A stretch of 7,605 nt of DNA from CAZFVY01 sp964522665 (GCA_964522665.1 CAZFVY010000176.1:1-7605), one strand, 5' to 3'; positions 1 through 6,620 are shown, counted from the stretch's first letter. Notes: generated by a model not told the origin, from the letters alone. Made by a program: numbers and translations.

Positions 1-174
1 CGGGGCCTGATAAACATAAACCGGCGGCGGCGCGAGCGCGCGAACGAGTACCGAGCCAGCGACCAGGCCCGTCAATACTTTGCCCGTCGTGGACCACCCG
101 CCATCGGCCTGCGCGGACTGCATTCCGGCGGCCGCGACCGTGAGCGCCGTTAATCCTAGAATTATCCTTTTCAT
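1..174 (-). CDS. Small exported protein of unknown function (5' part only)
   Basis: The gene runs off the left edge of the window; only its first 58 codons are present. It starts with ATG at 174-172, preceded by a good ribosome binding site. The N-terminus reads MKRIILGLTALTVAAAGMQ, followed by SAQADGGW. This is a classic signal peptide: two basic residues, a hydrophobic core and a likely signal peptidase I site after the AQA at about residues 21-23. A second hydrophobic stretch follows at about residues 33-47 (VLTGLVAGSVLVRAL). The visible part then turns into a proline/tyrosine-rich segment (APPPVYVYQAP) that probably continues beyond the edge. Short exported proteins of this style, with Pro/Tyr-rich tails, occur in Verrucomicrobia (from memory), but I cannot name a function. 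It is divergent from the hydrolase gene at 414, so the 239 bases between them should hold both promoters. Confidence 0.72.
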   Translation of the reverse strand, partial: MKRIILGLTALTVAAAGMQSAQADGGWSTTGKVLTGLVAGSVLVRALAPPPVYVYQAP

Positions 175-179
175 CGTAT

Positions 180-186
180 TCCTTTT
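180..186 (-). promoter_or_regulatory. Shine-Dalgarno site of the small exported protein gene
   Basis: Read on the minus strand the sequence is AAAAGGA, followed by five bases (atacg) and then the ATG at 174. It is the clearest ribosome binding site in the window and fixes the start of the partial gene. The other starts here have weak or no visible Shine-Dalgarno match. Confidence 0.65.
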
Positions 187-322
187 GTTAAATTCCAATT
201 GCTGTTTGGACTGCCGCCATGGCTTTTTATTCAACCGGGCGACGCCGACGGGTCGCCGCGCGTCTCGCGGATAATCTCTTTATCTTTGCGGTGAGGGATG
301 TTAAGCTGCCCCGGAAACCCAT

Positions 323-344
323 TCGGTCGTCTTGATCCGACCGA
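323..344. repeat. Inverted repeat in the divergent intergenic region
   Basis: A perfect 7-base inverted repeat, tcggtcg and cgaccga, is separated by 8 bases. It lies 69 bases upstream of the hydrolase ATG and 148 bases from the start of the divergent exported-protein gene. It could be a binding site for a dimeric regulator or a hairpin in the hydrolase leader. There is no T-run, so it is not a typical intrinsic terminator. Chance is a real possibility in DNA this GC-rich. Confidence 0.25.
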
Positions 345-413
345 GCGCCCAGTGGCCGAAACGGCTTCGAGCGCGGACGCGAAACGTAGAAATTTGCATA
401 GGCACCCCACCGA

Positions 414-1349
414 ATGACGCCCGAATCTGATTGGCGACGCCCCCCGGAACGTCCGCGCCGCCGGCTGCCGCGGTCCTTCAAGGATTTGACCCCCACCAAG
501 GCGTTCAATCCAAGGACGTTTTTCCGGGAGATGGTCTGGAAGGCCTTGCTGATGAAGCGGACGGGGCAGCACAAGGCGCCCGTGTTTCCCCGCTTGAGCG
601 AGGGTCAACTCGCCCTGACCTGGATCGGTCACGCCTCGTTCCTCATCCAGTTCACCGATCTCAATGTGATGGTGGACCCCAATTTCGCGAATTGGCTCTT
701 CCTGCTTAAACGGGTTCGGCGCGCGGGGTTGAAACTCAAGGACCTGCCTCCGGTTGATCTGGTTTTATTGAGCCACGCGCACTTCGATCATTTCCATAAA
801 CCGACCCTGCGGCGACTGCCGCCGACGAAAATCGGCATCATGCCGTGGGGTATGGGCGACCTCGCGCGGGGGTTGGGGTTCGAGCGGATCATCGAACTCC
901 AATGGTGGGAAAGCTTTTGCCACGGGGATTGGAAGGTGACCCTGACTCCCTGCAAGCATTGGGGCGCGCGCGTGCTGCGGGACGTGCATCGCGGTTACGG
1001 TGGATTCATTATCGAGCATCAAGGGCGCCGACTTTTCCATGCCGGCGACAGCGCCTATTTTGAGGGGTTTAAGGAAATCGGGGCCCGCTACAGCCCGGAG
1101 ATCGCCATGCTCCCGATCGGCGCGTACTTTCCCCACTCGTTCCGAAACGTTCACATGGGGCCGGATGAAGCCATGAAAGTATTCCGCGACCTGCGCGCCC
1201 GCTGGCTGGTCCCGATGCATTACGGAACATTTAAGCTCTCGTTCGAAGACATGGACGAACCGCCCCGCTGGCTGCAGGAAATTGCGCAGAAAGACGGTTG
1301 CAGCCACCATTTGAAAATCCTCGAGGAAGGCGTGCCGCAGGTGTTCTGA
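414..1349 (+). CDS. Metallo-beta-lactamase-fold hydrolase, NAPE-PLD-like
   Basis: A 311-residue member of the metallo-beta-lactamase superfamily, resembling N-acylphosphatidylethanolamine-hydrolysing phospholipase D and its bacterial relatives (PF12706-like). The core opens with LTWIGHASFLIQF. The zinc-binding motif HAHFDH (H121, H123, D125, H126) follows, then H182 in CKHWG, D212 in HAGDSAYF and H269 in MHYGTF. These match in order the ligands of the di-zinc site in NAPE-PLD enzymes, and the KHWG context is typical of that branch. All ligands are present, so the enzyme should be active. A phosphodiester, possibly a phospholipid head-group bond, is the likely substrate type, but bacterial substrates are largely unknown. 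No signal peptide is visible; residues 8-20 are rich in Arg/Pro and could be a flexible or membrane-surface segment. The ATG at 414 has only a weak ribosome binding site. Met40 (531) is an alternative, but the FNPRTFF segment before it looks like the family N-terminus. Converges with the pseudopilin gene. Confidence 0.88.
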   Translation: MTPESDWRRPPERPRRRLPRSFKDLTPTKAFNPRTFFREMVWKALLMKRTGQHKAPVFPRLSEGQLALTWIGHASFLIQFTDLNVMVDPNFANWLFLLKRVRRAGLKLKDLPPVDLVLLSHAHFDHFHKPTLRRLPPTKIGIMPWGMGDLARGLGFERIIELQWWESFCHGDWKVTLTPCKHWGARVLRDVHRGYGGFIIEHQGRRLFHAGDSAYFEGFKEIGARYSPEIAMLPIGAYFPHSFRNVHMGPDEAMKVFRDLRARWLVPMHYGTFKLSFEDMDEPPRWLQEIAQKDGCSHHLKILEEGVPQVF

Positions 1350-1462
1350 AGGTGGCCGTTTTCGGAGCCCAAAACTTGGCCTTGTTCTTTACCGGCTTGG
1401 GGTTCCGGCCAGCGATGAAACGATAATGCCCAGACCAGCCGGCGGTTCAGGGAGGTCGCGCG

Positions 1463-1490
1463 GCGCCCGGGCGCAAGCGCCGAAGGCGCT
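1463..1490. terminator. GC-rich hairpins between convergent genes, possible terminator
   Basis: Two adjacent dyads lie in the convergent intergenic region. One is a perfect 12-base palindrome, gcgcccgggcgc, at 1463-1474. The other is a 6-base-pair stem, agcgcc/ggcgct, with a 3-base loop at 1476-1490. The second sits three bases past the stop codon of the minus-strand pseudopilin gene, where a terminator would be expected, and it could also serve the plus-strand hydrolase mRNA. No run of T follows on either strand, so it is not a canonical intrinsic terminator. It may instead only stabilise mRNA 3' ends. Confidence 0.35.
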
Positions 1491-1493
1491 CAC

Positions 1494-2372
1494 TCAAAAG
1501 TGGGTCAACTGATCCGCGTGCGGTGAGTGGTCGTTATTCCACCGGGACAAGGCGGCGTCCGACTGCTGAAACAAGAGGTCGCGGCGGACGCCCTCGACAT
1601 GGTCGTCGCAAAACACAATGTTATACCGCCCGTTATGGCGCGCCAAAGTCGCTTTGATGACTCCCGCGCTGCCGAAGTAATTCGGTCGCTCGACGCCATT
1701 GCGCGAATTGATGTCGATCAACGCCATCCCATCGTAACTGTCCTGCGTCACGTTGATCTCATAGATCGAGCGCACGATGCCCGCCGGATCCCAGATCAAG
1801 GTGGCGTCGCCGATGGCGATCATGTCGCTGGGAGCCTGCACTTTCGCCTCGCTAATGTGCAGAATATCCGGCGATAAACCGTCGATTTGGTCCGCGAGCG
1901 AGACCTTGGAAAGGACGCCGCCCAAGCCCAGGTCACTGGGGGTGAATTTGACGCCGTTGGCGTTGTACCCATAGCTGCCGATCGGCACGCCATCGTCGTT
2001 CCCGTCCGCGGTCAGGCCTTTGTAATCGGGACAGAGATAAAGCTTATTGGTCCATCCGGACGTGGTGTAAGGCTGCAATGCGGTATGCCAGAACACGTTG
2101 GTGATGGTCATCGTCGGATCGACGTTGTACGCGGGAAAAAAGGCGTTATCGAGCAAATGGAGATTGAGCGCCAAGCCCAGCTGCCGGACATTGTTCTTGC
2201 AGTAAGTGTCCCGCGCTTTCGCCTTCGCCTTCGCCAGGGCCGGCAGGAGCAACGACGCGAGAATGGCGATGATCGCGATCACCACCAACAACTCAATCAA
2301 CGTGAAACCGCCCCGACCGGCCGGCCGCGGCGGGTTCTGCGCGGACGCCAACGTTGGTCGCGATCGCTCCAT
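1494..2372 (-). CDS. Type II secretion-like pseudopilin with H-X9-DG-type motif
   Basis: A 292-residue protein with a 22-residue basic leader ending in RPAGRGG, followed by FTLIELLVVIAIIAILASLL. This is a textbook class III prepilin signal: cleavage by prepilin peptidase after Gly22, Phe23 as methylated +1 residue, Glu27 as the essential +5 glutamate, and a hydrophobic helix of about 20 residues. An AKAKAKA run (48-53) leads into the globular part, which has two cysteines (C58, C114). Near the C-terminus, H246 is followed nine residues later by D256-D257-H258-V259. This matches the prepilin-associated 'H-X9-DG' motif of Verrucomicrobia and Planctomycetes, except that Asp replaces the usual Gly. 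The protein should sit in the inner membrane with its body in the periplasm, in a pseudopilus or as an adapted envelope protein. The open frame extends to an ATG at 2555, but that would overlap the upstream gene; the ATG at 2372 leaves a normal-length leader. It lies 11 bases after the secreted-protein gene and is probably in the same operon. Confidence 0.88.
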   Translation of the reverse strand: MERSRPTLASAQNPPRPAGRGGFTLIELLVVIAIIAILASLLLPALAKAKAKARDTYCKNNVRQLGLALNLHLLDNAFFPAYNVDPTMTITNVFWHTALQPYTTSGWTNKLYLCPDYKGLTADGNDDGVPIGSYGYNANGVKFTPSDLGLGGVLSKVSLADQIDGLSPDILHISEAKVQAPSDMIAIGDATLIWDPAGIVRSIYEINVTQDSYDGMALIDINSRNGVERPNYFGSAGVIKATLARHNGRYNIVFCDDHVEGVRRDLLFQQSDAALSRWNNDHSPHADQLTHF

Positions 2373-2383
2373 TTCGGAATCGT

Positions 2384-3484
2384 TCAAGGCAATGAAACCA
2401 CCCGGTAGAACCGCATCGTGTCGGAACTGGTCGTGTCCAGGTAAAACGGCTGGGTCAAATTCGTAATCGTCGTCAGCGGCTTCCAAGAAGCCGGCGCCAG
2501 CGTGCTGTTCGAATACTCCAGCCGGAAATGTTGCGTCGCCGGCGGCGCCGTCCATTTGATCAACAACTGCGAGCCGTTGACGACCGCGCGGAGATCAGTC
2601 ACCGCCGCGATGCCGGTGTTGGTGCTCGTCCCCGGCTTCTTATTCGTTTCAAACATCCGCATGAAAGCCGTCGCCTGGTCAAAATTGTCGGGCGGCGGAC
2701 TGCTCGCCTGGGTCGAGTTGATCTGCGCGCAAATGCCGTATCCCGGTCGCAGCCAATAAAAATTGTGCGCGTAGTCGGTTTCGACCGGTTGATAGTTGCC
2801 GGTCCCGTCCAAGTCGGCGGCCGTGGTAATCGTCTCGTTTTCGTTCACCCGCAGGCAATCGCCAAAGCTGAGTAACGGCAACTCCACCGTCCCGTAGGCG
2901 TCCACCTTGAACGCGCTGCTGAATGTGACCTGCACCGGGATCGAGCCGCTAATGTCCGGATCAATCAGCGAAACCAGAGTGGTGATCGTCGTCGTGGTGT
3001 TCCACACGTCGCCATAATGGATTGTGTCGGGGAAATCGATGATCGGCGGGTTGAAAACGTTGTCGGGCTGATCCGAGCTAAAACTGGTATCGTAAAATCC
3101 ATAGACTTTCCGCCCGGTCCCGGGAACTTGCTCGAAGAAAAGCCAACTCACCGAATTGGTCCCCTCCACCGTCTTGCGCTCGCCAATCTTGGCCTGCGGA
3201 AAGCTGGCCGCTTCCGGCACGCCGGCCGACGCCAGATAATCATAGCGGAAAACCTGATTGGTCGGGCCAACGCTAAAGTCCCAAAAATTCGGCCCGCCCG
3301 AATTCCCCATCACGCCTCCCGTGGAATACGCGGTGGTCGAATTATACGGATCAAAATAATTCGCGTACGCCCGGAAGTACTGGCCAGCCTGATTGTACAT
3401 ATCGGACGCGGTGATCGTCACTTGGGCATGGGCCGGGGCGGCGGAAAGCAGAGCCAAAGCGAATAGCGAGTTTCGGGTTTTCAT
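2384..3484 (-). CDS. Secreted protein with C-terminal fibronectin-III-like region
   Basis: A 366-residue exported protein of unknown function. It begins MKTRNSLFALALLSAAPAHA, a complete signal peptide with cleavage expected after AHA (Ala20), leaving mature QVTIT. The middle (about 21-285) is rich in aromatic, Thr, Asn and Ser residues and contains a segment like VDAYGTVELPLLSFGDCLRV (194-213). That GTv.lP...cLRV pattern resembles regions of secreted proteins in other didermic bacteria, but I cannot assign a family. Two cysteines (C210, C252) could form a disulphide. Residues about 292-366 look like a fibronectin-III-type beta-sandwich: AAVTDLRAVVNGSQLLIKWT near the start and RLEYSNS and RFYRVVSLP later. 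There is no PEP-CTERM-type anchor or membrane segment at the end. An in-frame TTG at 3508 would add eight residues; I chose the ATG at 3484 because it gives a standard signal peptide, though neither start has a strong ribosome binding site. Likely co-transcribed with the downstream pseudopilin gene. Confidence 0.8.
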   Translation of the reverse strand: MKTRNSLFALALLSAAPAHAQVTITASDMYNQAGQYFRAYANYFDPYNSTTAYSTGGVMGNSGGPNFWDFSVGPTNQVFRYDYLASAGVPEAASFPQAKIGERKTVEGTNSVSWLFFEQVPGTGRKVYGFYDTSFSSDQPDNVFNPPIIDFPDTIHYGDVWNTTTTITTLVSLIDPDISGSIPVQVTFSSAFKVDAYGTVELPLLSFGDCLRVNENETITTAADLDGTGNYQPVETDYAHNFYWLRPGYGICAQINSTQASSPPPDNFDQATAFMRMFETNKKPGTSTNTGIAAVTDLRAVVNGSQLLIKWTAPPATQHFRLEYSNSTLAPASWKPLTTITNLTQPFYLDTTSSDTMRFYRVVSLP

Positions 3485-3840
3485 GAAAACAATATTGGGT
3501 CTTTTCAACCAGACTACTTCTCGGACGTCGCAGCCCTGAATTCACCCCGTCCACCGCCAATTGGTCAGCCTTCGAATGGGGAGACGATAGTGATCGAATC
3601 ATACTGGCAACGTCCAGCGTCGCAACTGTGCGTTCCATCGCACACCGGCAGTGTTTCAGCGGCGACCCTCGGCCATCTTGATCGGCCCAACCAGCCGTCC
3701 AGCGGAGGACGCCAATTGGATTTTCGACGGTCATTTATCATAATGGCCAGCTAGGTTATTTTCAAGCAGGTTCCATACCATCCCCGCCGCGCCGCCGTCG
3801 CTCGTTTCTGAGAAAGTCTCGTCAGCCCCGGTCGTCACCT

Positions 3841-3912
3841 CGGCCGATTCGACTCTGCCAGCGCCCGGCCTCCGAGCACAGTACGCGATCCCAATGCCGG
3901 GACGGCCGATTC
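3841..3912. repeat. 10-base direct repeat upstream of the sigma-54 promoter
   Basis: The sequence cggccgattc occurs at 3841-3850 and again at 3903-3912. The copies are 62 bases apart, close to six helical turns, so both would face the same side of the DNA. Their centres lie roughly 226 and 164 bases upstream of the start site predicted from the sigma-54 element. That is within the usual range for activator (enhancer-binding protein) sites. The functional reading is inference; the repeat itself is seen directly. Confidence 0.3.
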
Positions 3913-4044
3913 CCACAATCGAGTCGGGCCGCGAGCGATTCGGGGCGCTACGAGGCGTTCATTGAAACACCGGCGAAGATGCATCGAACTCGACCGGAAT
4001 CACTTACGAGCGATTCCTAGATTCTCAACCAGGGGCGGCTGGAT

Positions 4045-4061
4045 TTGGCACACACCTTGCA
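4045..4061 (+). promoter_or_regulatory. Sigma-54 (RpoN) -24/-12 promoter of the permease gene
   Basis: The sequence TTGGCACACACCTTGCA matches the sigma-54 consensus TGGCAC-N5-TTGC(A/T) at every fixed base. TGGCAC is at 4046-4051, five bases follow, and TTGC is at 4057-4060, giving the required GG-to-GC spacing. Transcription would start near 4072, about 58 bases before the permease ATG at 4130. It also argues that the permease does not start at the in-frame TTG at 3962, which lies upstream of the promoter. Promoters of this class need an AAA+ activator; no gene for one lies in the window. Confidence 0.7.
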
Positions 4062-4129
4062 ATCGACACCCAAGCGGCGAACGCCATTCTCACCCGAATG
4101 GTTACTGCTTGCACAAATCGCGAATCGTT

Positions 4130-6532
4130 ATGAGTTCATTTCTGCCCGACATTCGTTTTGGCATCCGCATGCTGCTGAAGCGCCCTGGCTTGACCGCCGT
4201 CGCGATTATCTCTCTGGCTCTCGGCATCGGCGCGAATACCGCCATTTTCAGCGTCATGGACGCCACGCTCTTGCGCTCCCTGCCCTTCGCCGAACCCGAC
4301 CGCCTGCTGCTCATTAAAACGAGCGGCTTTTTCGGCGAGGCGATGTCGGGCGCCGACCTCAATGACTTGCAGACCCAGAGCAAATCATTCGCGCCGATCG
4401 GCGCTTATTCTTCCGAGAATATTAACTTATCTGGCGACGGCGAACCCGAGCGGCTCAGTAGCTCACGGATCACGCCGAACTTTTGCGCGCTGCTTGGCCG
4501 CCCACCGCAATTGGGACGCGCCTTCGCGGACGCTGAAGCGCAATCTGGCGGTGATCGAGTCGCCCTTCTAAGCGATGGCCTCTGGCGCCGGCGTTTTGGC
4601 GCGGATAAGTCGATCGTGGGCCGGACCATCAAATTGGACGCGCACGACTACACGGTCGTCGGCGTGATGCCCGCCGGGTTCAGTTTTCCCGAGCAGGCTC
4701 AGGTCTGGACGCCGCTCCGCCTCGGCGCCGCTGAAAGGGCCGATTACGACGATTGCTACCTCCGCCTCGTCGGACGACTTAAACCCGGCGCGACGATCGG
4801 CCAAGCGCGCGCCGAGCTGGAGACGATCGGCAAATTGGCCCAGGCCCGCTACCCGGAATTCCGCCGGAGCTGGCGTCTCGATTTGATTTCACTTCATGAA
4901 AACCTGGTCGGCGAAAACCGGACCTTGCTGTTCATCCTCCTCGGAGCGGTGAGCCTCGTCTTGTTCATCGCGTGCGCGAACGTCGCCAATCTCCTGCTCG
5001 CGCTTGCTTCTGGACGCCAGCGCGAGCTGGCCGTGCGGCTTGCGCTCGGCGCCGGCCGGACCCGGTTGTTTCGCCAATTGCTGACTGAAAGCGCGCTGCT
5101 GGCGATTCTCGCCGGCGGACTCGGGATCGTCATTGCGGTTTGGGGCATGGAGGCGCTTACCCGCCTGCTGCCCGCCCAAATCCCCCGCGTCGGACCCATC
5201 ACGCTCAACGGGAGCGTGCTCCTTTTTACCGCTTTGGTTTCCGCTGGGGCTTGCCTCCTTTTTGGCTTGGCGCCGGCGTACCAGGCGGGCGGCGTCACGT
5301 TGAACGAAGCGCTGAAACAGGGCGGACGCGCCGCGTCCAGCCACGGCGGCGCCCGGCGTCTCCGGGCGGGGCTGGTGATCGGCGAAATCGCGGTCGCCGT
5401 CATGCTCCTCGCCGGCGCTGGTTTGCTGGTCAAGAGCCTGATCGCCTTGCGCCACGTTCCGCTCGGGTTTCGCCCTGAGCAAGTCCTCAGCGCGCGCCTG
5501 GAGTTGCCCGCGGCGAAATACTCCACCAGCCAGCAAACGCTCAATTTTCAGCGCGAGCTTCTGGACCAGGTGCGCGCCCTGCCCGGCGTGCAGGCGGACG
5601 GAATCACTTCGAGCCTGCCGTTCGCCGGCAATCTGGGCCTGGCCTTCGCCATCGAAGGCTCCGAGACGCCGACCGGTTTTGGCCCCAACACTCCGATGGC
5701 CGGCTATCGCTCGGTCAGCGCCGACTACCTCCCCGCCATTGGCATACCACTCTTGAAGGGGCGCGGCTTCAACGATCACGACGACGCTAACTCGCCGCGC
5801 GTGGCGCTAATCAACGCCGCGATGGCCCAAAAGTACTGGCCCGACCAAGACCCGATCGGCAAGCGCCTCAAGCCGCTGGGCGGTGACGGCGGCTGGATGC
5901 AAATCGTCGGCCTCGTCGGCAGCGTTCACCACACCTCCTTGAGCCAGCCGGCGGAACCGGAGATGTTTGTTCCCTTCCCCCAAAATCCGGTCACGCAATT
6001 GAACTTGGTAGTCCGCGCGGTCGGGGAGCTTGAGCCGCTCGTCGGCGCGATCCGCGGCATCGTCACCGCGCTCGATCCCGACCAATCCGTCTTCAGCCTG
6101 CGCGCAATGAACGATCGCGTGAACGAGTCGGTCGCCCAGCCGCGGTTCAATACCTGGTTTTTGGCGAGCTTCGCCGGGCTGGCGCTTGGGCTGGCGGCGG
6201 TCGGCATCTACGGGGTCATGCTTTATACAGTCACGCAGCGCACCCAGGAGATCGGCGTCCGCATGGCCCTGGGAGCGCAACGCGGCGACGTGCTCGCTTT
6301 GGTGGTTACGCACGGCCTGCGGCTGACGCTCGCCGGCCTCGCCCTCGGCGTCGCCGGGGCGTTGGCGCTCAGCCGGGTTCTAAAGAGCCTGCTCTTCGGC
6401 GTCACCGCGACCGACCCACTCGCCTTCACCGCCGCTGCCTTGCTCTTGGCGGTGGTTTCGTTGATCGCCTGTTACCTCCCCGCCCGGCGCGCGACTAGGG
6501 TCGATCCCATTCTCGCGCTCCGCTGCGATTGA
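4130..6532 (+). CDS. ADOP-family orphan ABC permease (MacB/FtsX type)
   Basis: An 800-residue inner-membrane protein with the layout of 'acidobacterial duplicated orphan permeases' (TIGR03434), about the family's usual length. It contains two tandem MacB/FtsX-type units. In the first, a helix at about 21-43 (core GIGANTAIFSV) leads into a periplasmic MacB-like core to about 245, then three helices near 266-290, 318-340 and 362-382. In the second, a helix at about 413-437 is followed by a periplasmic core to about 650, then helices near 677-702, 730-752 and 764-784. After the first helix of each FtsX domain comes the matching cytoplasmic segment, RELAVRLALGAGR (298-310) and QEIGVRMALGAQR (706-718), the expected contact with an ATPase. 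It ends with the typical ARRATRVDPILALR. No ATP-binding subunit is encoded nearby, as is usual for this family. The substrate is unknown; relatives of MacB act in efflux or envelope mechanotransmission. The ATG at 4130 gives the family N-terminus but lacks a clear ribosome binding site. Probably sigma-54-controlled. Confidence 0.92.
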   Translation: MSSFLPDIRFGIRMLLKRPGLTAVAIISLALGIGANTAIFSVMDATLLRSLPFAEPDRLLLIKTSGFFGEAMSGADLNDLQTQSKSFAPIGAYSSENINLSGDGEPERLSSSRITPNFCALLGRPPQLGRAFADAEAQSGGDRVALLSDGLWRRRFGADKSIVGRTIKLDAHDYTVVGVMPAGFSFPEQAQVWTPLRLGAAERADYDDCYLRLVGRLKPGATIGQARAELETIGKLAQARYPEFRRSWRLDLISLHENLVGENRTLLFILLGAVSLVLFIACANVANLLLALASGRQRELAVRLALGAGRTRLFRQLLTESALLAILAGGLGIVIAVWGMEALTRLLPAQIPRVGPITLNGSVLLFTALVSAGACLLFGLAPAYQAGGVTLNEALKQGGRAASSHGGARRLRAGLVIGEIAVAVMLLAGAGLLVKSLIALRHVPLGFRPEQVLSARLELPAAKYSTSQQTLNFQRELLDQVRALPGVQADGITSSLPFAGNLGLAFAIEGSETPTGFGPNTPMAGYRSVSADYLPAIGIPLLKGRGFNDHDDANSPRVALINAAMAQKYWPDQDPIGKRLKPLGGDGGWMQIVGLVGSVHHTSLSQPAEPEMFVPFPQNPVTQLNLVVRAVGELEPLVGAIRGIVTALDPDQSVFSLRAMNDRVNESVAQPRFNTWFLASFAGLALGLAAVGIYGVMLYTVTQRTQEIGVRMALGAQRGDVLALVVTHGLRLTLAGLALGVAGALALSRVLKSLLFGVTATDPLAFTAAALLLAVVSLIACYLPARRATRVDPILALRCD

Positions 6533-6576
6533 ACGCCGCCGATACCGATCAGTTACGCTCACGCACTACCCGGGTC

Positions 6577-6620
6577 TCACGGATCGAAATAGACCTCACT
6601 CCAGTTCTTCTCATCCGTGA
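6577..6620. repeat. Inverted repeat downstream of the permease gene
   Basis: The 8-base arms tcacggat (6577-6584) and atccgtga (6613-6620) are perfect reverse complements, 28 bases apart. A competing 5-base pair of arms, ggtct/agacc (6573-6577 and 6591-6595), overlaps the left arm. They lie about 45 bases past the permease stop and could form a 3'-end structure, but no T-run follows. The right arm is part of the triplicated motif that starts at 6613. Confidence 0.25.

Larger units (their letters stand above)
3485..4129. other. Gene-free divergent intergenic region
   Basis: These 645 bases separate the divergent secreted-protein and permease genes. No open frame here has a believable start, ribosome binding site or recognisable protein. 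The frames that cross it run into signal-peptide coding sequence or produce Arg/Pro/Ser-rich nonsense. What it does hold: a strong sigma-54 promoter match near its right end (4045-4061), a 10-base direct repeat about 160-230 bases upstream of the predicted transcription start, and two copies of the 9-mer gccaattgg (3556-3564 and 3711-3719). I saw no convincing promoter for the minus-strand secreted-protein operon and no RNA gene. The length is unusual compared with the other spacers in the window, so a decayed gene or a small RNA remains possible. Confidence 0.5.

Noticed and set aside
231..632. Minus-strand frames overlapping the start of the hydrolase gene
   Set aside because: The hydrolase frame has clear family motifs; these frames are Arg/Gly-rich shadows without recognisable content.
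2215..2237. Short tandem ttcgcc repeats
   Set aside because: They encode the AKAKAKA segment after the pseudopilin helix, which is normal for such pseudopilins, so no separate repeat element is needed.
2373..2555. N-terminal extension of the pseudopilin to the ATG at 2555
   Set aside because: It would overlap the upstream gene by 172 bases and place the prepilin signal about 80 residues into the protein. The ATG at 2372 gives a normal leader.
3485..3508. TTG start giving eight extra residues on the secreted protein
   Set aside because: The ATG at 3484 already yields a complete signal peptide. A gagaag eight bases before the TTG keeps this option open but does not outweigh the ATG.
3351..3734. 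127-codon minus-strand frame overlapping the secreted-protein start
   Set aside because: It runs out of frame into the signal-peptide coding region, and its product has no coherent composition or motif.
3731..3916. 61-codon minus-strand frame in the intergenic region
   Set aside because: It has no ribosome binding site or family resemblance and overlaps the candidate activator repeat.
3962..4129. N-terminal extension of the permease from a TTG at 3962
   Set aside because: It starts upstream of the sigma-54 promoter, its residues do not resemble the family, and the canonical ADOP N-terminus begins at the ATG at 4130.
4889..5779. Open frame of 296 codons on the minus strand
   Set aside because: It lies wholly inside the permease gene on the opposite strand. 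Its product is a charged, low-complexity Arg/Gln/Glu-rich sequence typical of antisense frames in GC-rich genes, with no recognisable domain.
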